DNA of 64,000 bases, taken from contig NZ_BBYK01000039.1 in the NCBI RefSeq assembly GCF_001570365.1, positions 124,001-188,000 of the forward strand, in the 5' to 3' direction. This document shows, in pieces, positions 59,848 to 64,000 of this stretch. The position numbers and the translations under genes are program-made. The DNA is from Microtetraspora fusca. GTDB taxonomy: Bacteria > Actinomycetota > Actinomycetes > Streptosporangiales > Streptosporangiaceae. The notes below the pieces were generated by a model that did not search any database, had not been told where the DNA came from, and was given only the letters and a program-made list of their open reading frames with translations. How positions within the stretch are numbered: position 1 is the first letter of the stretch; the number at the start of each line of letters is the position of its first letter.

Positions 59848-60084
59848 AGTGCTTCCTCCCGCTCGATCGATCAGGGACCGAACGAGATGATCCTAATGGG
59901 CAGATATCAAAAGATGTCAGCCTTGCGGCGCTTTTCGGGGAAATTCAGGAGGCCCGGCCACCGGAACGCCACAACTTCGGCAGTAGCACTGTTTGTTTAT
60001 CGATGTCCCAGAAAAATCCCTTTTCGACCTGATTTACCGGGGCGGGGACGCGGGCTCCCTTTCCCCAGGTCCCGGCCCGCGCGG

Positions 60085-60906
60085 CTACTGGCATCTGCCT
60101 CGCAGCCAGGCCCGATACTCCTTCGTGTAGTTCGTCATCACGCTCTGCGGGGCCTGGTCGAGCACGGCCTTCCACTGGGACGCGTTGCCGCTCCAGGAAG
60201 GGGCGGGCTCGTTCCATCGCACGCTGTCGGTCCACCGCGCGGCCGCCCCCTTGAGAAGCGCGGGATGGCGCTTCGCCAGCTCCCCCTGGATCCAGGAGTC
60301 GGTCGAGTAGACCATGATCCGCTGCGAGCCCTGCCGCTCCTTGATCGGGTCCGAGATCTCCTTCCACGCCTGCGCCGCGTACCGGGAATCACTAAGGATG
60401 CTCTTCGTCTCCGGCTTGATCTCCAGCAGCGCGATCAGTCCCCGTGACCGCACGTGGTCCAGCCACTGCCGCAGCGAGTAGACCCCCTCCCCCTTGTACG
60501 GACCGCGGTTGATGCGCCGGCTGTTCAGGTTCCCCGCTCCGTACGCCCACCAGATATCGGTGATCTTCTGCTGGCCACCGGTGAGGCCATTGGTGGTGGT
60601 GTTGTGCCACATCACCGCCTTCGTCCCCTCCTTGGTGAGCTGAACGTCAGCCTCGACGCCGTTGGCTCCCCAGGCCTTCTGGTCGTCCACTCCCCGGAGG
60701 TTGTTCGGCTGGCGCACCTGGTCCTTCGCCCAGCCGTTCGCACCCTCGGGGTAGCCGCCGTGTCCGAAGACCAGCGGACACTTCGGCAGCGCGGCCGTCC
60801 CCGTCGGTGCGCCGGAGGCCGCGGCGGGCGAGGCGTTCACCACCGCGCCGCAGGCGAGGACGGCCGCCGCCGCCGACAGACCGGCCATCGTCTTCGTGAT
60901 CGTCAC
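60085..60906 (-). CDS. Secreted glycerophosphodiester phosphodiesterase-like protein
   Basis: A 273-residue exported enzyme. Signal peptide residues about 1-32 (AGLSAAAAVLACGAVVNASP, AAAS cleavage). The GDPD barrel begins LVFGHGGYPEGANGW, has GANGVEADVQLTKEGTKAVM (metal Glu and Asp) and WHNTTTNG (His), LRQWLDHVRSRGLIALLEIK and QRIMVYSTDSW. The usual HRG is HGG here, so the second catalytic residue differs. GTG 60906 follows GGTGGAG; GTG 60915 is an alternative. Hydrolyses glycerophosphodiesters or a related polymer. Confidence 0.85.
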   Translation of the reverse strand: MTITKTMAGLSAAAAVLACGAVVNASPAAASGAPTGTAALPKCPLVFGHGGYPEGANGWAKDQVRQPNNLRGVDDQKAWGANGVEADVQLTKEGTKAVMWHNTTTNGLTGGQQKITDIWWAYGAGNLNSRRINRGPYKGEGVYSLRQWLDHVRSRGLIALLEIKPETKSILSDSRYAAQAWKEISDPIKERQGSQRIMVYSTDSWIQGELAKRHPALLKGAAARWTDSVRWNEPAPSWSGNASQWKAVLDQAPQSVMTNYTKEYRAWLRGRCQ

Positions 60907-61276
60907 GCGCTCCACCTATCGGAAATCGATCCGCCGAATCAGCAGGGGCAGGGTAGTGACGGGTTCCCGCACGATCAAGGCGTACAGGTCGCGTGGTGTT
61001 CACCGTCGGCATGGCGGACGCGGATCCCCGGCTCCGGTTACCGGCACAAGCCCGGCTGCTCTGATCACGGCGCCGCGGGTCCCGCCGGGGCGGCACTCGG
61101 CTCGGTATCCATCCCGCCGAAATCAGGACAAGCGTCCCTACCAAACAGGACGCATCATGATTGATCATTAAAACTCGGCATAATCGCCCAGCTCCGACCT
61201 GCGGACCGCGGGGGCGGTGACGGCCGCGGTACCCGGCGTACCGATCACGCGCGGGTGTGCTCACGGAGGTGGACAG
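60907..61276. other. Gene-poor divergent spacer
   Basis: About 370 bp between the secreted GDPD-like gene and the ATPase-like gene, presumably with promoters for both. ATTGATCATTAAAACTCG at about 61160 is a local AT-rich patch. No gene seen. Confidence 0.4.
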
Positions 61277-61696
61277 GTGGTCTCGATCTTCGATACGGCG
61301 GCATCGGAAGGTGACGTCACGGGACGCGACCTGGGGCGGGCGGTGGAATCCCTGCTCGCCGGATGGGCCGAGCGCCTGGCCGTCCCCGTGGAGGTGTGGG
61401 CGCTGCCGACGAGAGAGGTGCCCGACGACACCGCCCGGCTCGCGTACCGCGTCCTGCTGGACGCGCTCGGCCGCGTGGCCGGCGCGCGGGAGATCTCCGT
61501 CGCGATGACGACGGGCCGGAGCCTGCGGCTGACCGTCTCCTGTGACGGCGTGCCCGCCGACGACGCGAGGGCGGACGAGGGGGCCGCCGCGGCGACCCCG
61601 CTGCGCGCCCAGGTGGCGGCGATGCGCGGGGTCTACTCCACCGGCTCAGGGGCGAGCGACCACATGACGATCACCCTGGAGCTCCCGCTGCCCTGA
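61277..61696 (+). CDS. Small ATPase-domain-like protein, possibly histidine-kinase derived
   Basis: A 139-residue protein. VEVWALPTREVPDDTARLAYRVLLDALGRV resembles the N box region of LiaS/DegS-type HATPases, but Glu-His-Asn residues are replaced and no GXGXXG loop is found; the end LRAQVAAMRGVYSTGSGASD and MTITLELPLP fits the last strands of that fold. Without phospho-acceptor or receiver it may be a degenerate sensor or a binding protein. GTG 61277 follows GGAGGT. Confidence 0.6.
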   Translation: MVSIFDTAASEGDVTGRDLGRAVESLLAGWAERLAVPVEVWALPTREVPDDTARLAYRVLLDALGRVAGAREISVAMTTGRSLRLTVSCDGVPADDARADEGAAAATPLRAQVAAMRGVYSTGSGASDHMTITLELPLP

Positions 61697-61799
61697 CCGG
61701 CGACCGCGCTCCGACTTCCAGTGCGGCTCCGCGCAACGACCGGCGCCGTTCCCCTGCGTGCCTCATGCGCGGCGTCACGCGGCCCCCGACAGGCGCGCT

Positions 61800-62699
61800 C
61801 TACCTCGTCCACAGCGACTCCTGGACCGTCCGGGCCAGGGCCATCAGCTCGGCGGAGACCCGGTCCGGATGCCAGGTGAGCCCGTACGTCATGCGCAGGT
61901 CACCGGCGTCGAACGGCACGAAGCGCACGTCGTGGCGGCGGATCGAGCCCACGACCAACTGCGGCACCGGCAGCAGCCCGACGCCGGCCGCGACGAGGTC
62001 GAGCGCCGCGGCGAAGTCGTCGATCTCGTCCGCCACCGCGTGGAGCCGGTGCGGCCCGCCCAGCAGGCCGGCGAGCCGGGACCACATGCCGCCCGGCGGG
62101 CGGTTGCGCGGCGCCAGGACGCGATGCCCGGGCAGCCGCTCCGGACGGATCGTCGCCGCCGTCGCGAGCGGATCCCCCGCCGGGACCGCCAGGTGGCCGA
62201 CCGGTACGTGGAACCGCGCGGCGGTGGTGAGCCCCAGCGGGAACGGAGCGCCGAGGATCGCCGCGGACACGTCTCCGGCCTCCAGGGCGGCGGTGGCGGC
62301 GCTCCAGCCCGCCGCCCGCAGTTCCACGCCGATCGCCGGTCGGCGGCGGGCCAGCCGCCGGGCGACCCGTGCCGCGAGGCCGCCGACGAGCGGCGCGTAC
62401 GCCAGCCGGATCGCCGGCCGCTGCGCCGCCGCCAGCCGGGCGGCCTCGGCGCCGAAGGCGTCCGCCGTCTCCAGCAGCGCCTCCGCGCGCGGCAGGAGCG
62501 CGGCCCCGGACGGCGACAGCCGTACCTCCCGGCTGGTCCGCTCGAACAGCCGGAGCCGCAGCGCGCGTTCGAGCCGGCCGATCGCCTGGCTCATCGCCGG
62601 CTGCGACATGCCCATCTCGGCCGCGGCCCGCGAGAAGCTGCGGTGACGCGCGACGAGCGCGAAGCACCGGATGTCGCGCACGGGAGGGCTGGGATCCAT
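61800..62699 (-). CDS. LysR-family regulator
   Basis: A 299-residue LTTR: HTH FALVARHRSFSRAAAEMGMSQPAMSQAIGRLE at residues about 10-45, then the two-lobed substrate domain ([32 protein letters not shown]). ATG at 62699. Diverges from a methyltransferase gene; the spacer holds a perfect T-N11-A dyad, and a near copy lies before metE. A role in methionine or one-carbon control, like MetR, is inferred. Confidence 0.92.
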   Translation of the reverse strand: MDPSPPVRDIRCFALVARHRSFSRAAAEMGMSQPAMSQAIGRLERALRLRLFERTSREVRLSPSGAALLPRAEALLETADAFGAEAARLAAAQRPAIRLAYAPLVGGLAARVARRLARRRPAIGVELRAAGWSAATAALEAGDVSAAILGAPFPLGLTTAARFHVPVGHLAVPAGDPLATAATIRPERLPGHRVLAPRNRPPGGMWSRLAGLLGGPHRLHAVADEIDDFAAALDLVAAGVGLLPVPQLVVGSIRRHDVRFVPFDAGDLRMTYGLTWHPDRVSAELMALARTVQESLWTR

Positions 62700-62716
62700 G
62701 CTCCAGTATCGCCCGC

Positions 62717-62743
62717 TGATCCATAAGCGACGGCAATGGATCA
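62717..62743. promoter_or_regulatory. LysR binding site, TGATCCAT-N11-ATGGATCA
   Basis: Perfect 8-bp arms with an 11-bp centre, so the ideal LTTR T-N11-A layout, midway between the lysR (62699) and methyltransferase (62788) starts. Confidence 0.85.
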
Positions 62744-62787
62744 AGCAGCCGCCGCGCCCGAGACGATCGGGGCTAGGATGCCCGGCC

Positions 62788-63450
62788 ATGATTGAAGCCG
62801 ACCATCTGCACACCACTCGTGAGTCCTACGACCGGCTCGCCGGAACCTACGCCGACTTCGCCCGCCCGTTGTTCGAGCAAGAGCACCTGGACCGCGCGAT
62901 GATCGCCGCGTTCGCCGGATTCGTACGGGCCGGCGGTGACGGCACGGTGGCCGACATCGGCTGCGGCCCGGGGCACGTGACGGCCCACCTGCACACGCTC
63001 GGGCTGACCGCCTTCGGCGTCGACCTGTCGCCCGAGATGATCGATCTGGCCCGCCGTGCCCACCCGCACCTGCGGTTCGACGTCGGCTCGATGACCGAGC
63101 TCGACCTGGCGGACGGCACCCTTGGTGGCGTGCTCGCCCGCTACTCGATCATCCACACGCCACCGCAGCGGGTGGCGGAGGCGTTCGCCGAGTTCCACCG
63201 GGTGCTCGCCCCGGGCGGCCTCCTGCTGCTCAGCTTCCAGGCCCACGACGAGCCGTCGGCGCAGCCGGAGCCGTTCGACCACAAGGTGGCGCTCGCCTAC
63301 CGGTGGTCGCCGGACCACGTCGTGGGCCTGTTGCGGGAGACCGGGATGGTCGAGGTGGCCCGGCTGATCCTCGCCGGACGTGAGGACACGACGCGGGGCT
63401 TCCCCCAGGCGCACCTGCTGCTCCGCAAGAGTGCCGAAGCCCAGCCATAA
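62788..63450 (+). CDS. Class I SAM-dependent methyltransferase
   Basis: A 220-residue methyltransferase: YDRLAGTYADFARPLFEQ, motif I VADIGCGPGHVTAHL, VDLSPEMIDLARRAHP, and VLAPGGLLLLSFQAHD. Acceptor unknown. ATG 62788. Under probable control of the divergent LysR. The second LysR-like site begins at its stop codon, and metE starts 98 bp later, so it and metE may belong to one methionine-linked regulon. Confidence 0.92.
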   Translation: MIEADHLHTTRESYDRLAGTYADFARPLFEQEHLDRAMIAAFAGFVRAGGDGTVADIGCGPGHVTAHLHTLGLTAFGVDLSPEMIDLARRAHPHLRFDVGSMTELDLADGTLGGVLARYSIIHTPPQRVAEAFAEFHRVLAPGGLLLLSFQAHDEPSAQPEPFDHKVALAYRWSPDHVVGLLRETGMVEVARLILAGREDTTRGFPQAHLLLRKSAEAQP

Positions 63451-63468
63451 GCAAGGGCAATTGATCGG
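63446..63468 (+). promoter_or_regulatory. Second LysR-like site upstream of metE
   Basis: CCATAAGCAAGGGCAATTGATCG matches CCATAAGCGACGGCAATGGATCA at 62721 in 19 of 23 positions; the CAT-N11-ATx spacing is kept. It lies 80 bp upstream of the metE start. Confidence 0.65.
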
Positions 63469-63548
63469 CGACGGGGCGCGGCGGCGTGGGCAGGATGCGC
63501 TCGTCCGTTCCGCCCGACCGCGCGCCGCGGTCTCGTCAGGGAGTCGCC

Positions 63549-64000
63549 ATGACCGCCGTACGTCCGTCGCCCTTCCCCGCCTCCACCGTCCTCGGCTATC
63601 CGAGGATCGGCCCGGCGCGTGAGCTGAAACACGCCCTCGAGTCCTATTGGAGCGGCCGGACCGCGTACGACGAACTGGACAAGATCGGCACCCGGCTCCG
63701 CGAGGACACCTGGCGGCGGCTCCATGCCCTCGGCCTCGGCGCGGTGCCGTCCGGCACGTTCTCGTACTACGACCAGGTGCTCGACACGGCCGTGCTGTTC
63801 GACGCGGTGCCGGAGCGCTATCGAGGGCTGCCTCCCGAGGACGCCTACTTCGCGATGGCGAGGGGCGCGGCCGGGATCGCGCCGCTGCGCATGACCAAGT
63901 GGTTCGACACGAATTACCACTACATCGTGCCGGAGATCGGCCCGGACACGGCGTTCCGTCTCGCGGGCGACGCCCCTCTGGCCGAGGTACGGCAGGCCCG
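63549..64000 (+). CDS. metE: Cobalamin-independent methionine synthase (partial, C-terminus beyond window)
   Basis: The first 150 codons of MetE (normally about 760 residues), which transfers a methyl group from 5-methyltetrahydropteroyl-polyglutamate to homocysteine. N-terminal [20 protein letters not shown] is the family hallmark (folate-binding Lys-Glu-Leu-Lys part), and [16 protein letters not shown] is the second conserved block. ATG 63549 follows AGGGAG. Only 98 bp separate it from the preceding gene, with no cobalamin riboswitch visible; LysR control from the site at 63446 is likely. Confidence 0.97.
   Translation, partial: MTAVRPSPFPASTVLGYPRIGPARELKHALESYWSGRTAYDELDKIGTRLREDTWRRLHALGLGAVPSGTFSYYDQVLDTAVLFDAVPERYRGLPPEDAYFAMARGAAGIAPLRMTKWFDTNYHYIVPEIGPDTAFRLAGDAPLAEVRQA

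Noticed and set aside
63451-63548. Cobalamin riboswitch before metE
   Set aside because: Only 98 bp are available and no cobalamin-box or comparable conserved fold is visible.

Overview
The window is high-GC DNA with actinobacterial codon use, Shine-Dalgarno sites and gene families: two conservon loci (nitrate-sensing kinase, roadblock, DUF742, small GTPase), ECF sigma factors paired with small membrane partners, ROK-controlled xylose genes, a DUF574 methyltransferase, a serine/threonine kinase with an extracytoplasmic tail, and leader-poor GTG starts. The mix fits a filamentous actinomycete, most likely Streptosporangiales (inference from gene content; no rRNA is present).

Layout. 0-8.4 kb is a cell-envelope glycan locus: UDP-GlcNAc 2-epimerase and a nucleotide-sugar dehydrogenase (together a probable ManNAc/ManNAcA route), three large glycosyltransferases and a membrane-anchored protein cut by the left edge. 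8.4-16.2 kb has a DHA2-type efflux pump, a broken AAA ATPase gene, a broken LuxR-type fragment, an ECF sigma factor with its membrane partner, and a flotillin with an NfeD-like OB protein. 16.2-23.5 kb has an SDR and two tail-to-tail conservons; the first is complete (cvnABCD), the second has only the kinase and DUF742 genes. 23.5-30.5 kb carries a DUF998 membrane protein, the xylBA operon facing a ROK repressor across a dyad operator, a VOC protein and a MaoC-type protein.

At 30.76 kb a complete tRNA-Arg(ACG) and its terminator begin a 14 kb accessory region. The tRNA 3' end plus terminator recurs at 36.06 and 38.80 kb, the signature of stacked, decayed insertions at one attachment site. Between the copies lie IS5-family transposase pieces, a gntR-ABC operon, a secreted alpha/beta hydrolase and a sigma/partner pair. 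To the right are a broken regulator, a broken tyrosine integrase, a cold-shock-like gene beside a partial duplicate, and a HEAT-repeat gene followed by a MerR-HEAT fusion with a dyad promoter, then AlkZ-like, TetR and SDR genes. Another integrase relic is at 54.7 kb.

45-64 kb is mixed chromosome: MerR facing an aldo/keto reductase, methyltransferases, the Ser/Thr kinase, a lipoprotein, a phosphotransferase-like protein, an FBP zinc protein, a third sigma/CU044_5270 pair, a CDP-alcohol phosphotransferase, a hexapeptide acetyltransferase, a secreted GDPD-like protein, and finally a LysR regulator, methyltransferase and metE linked by two copies of a T-N11-A type site.
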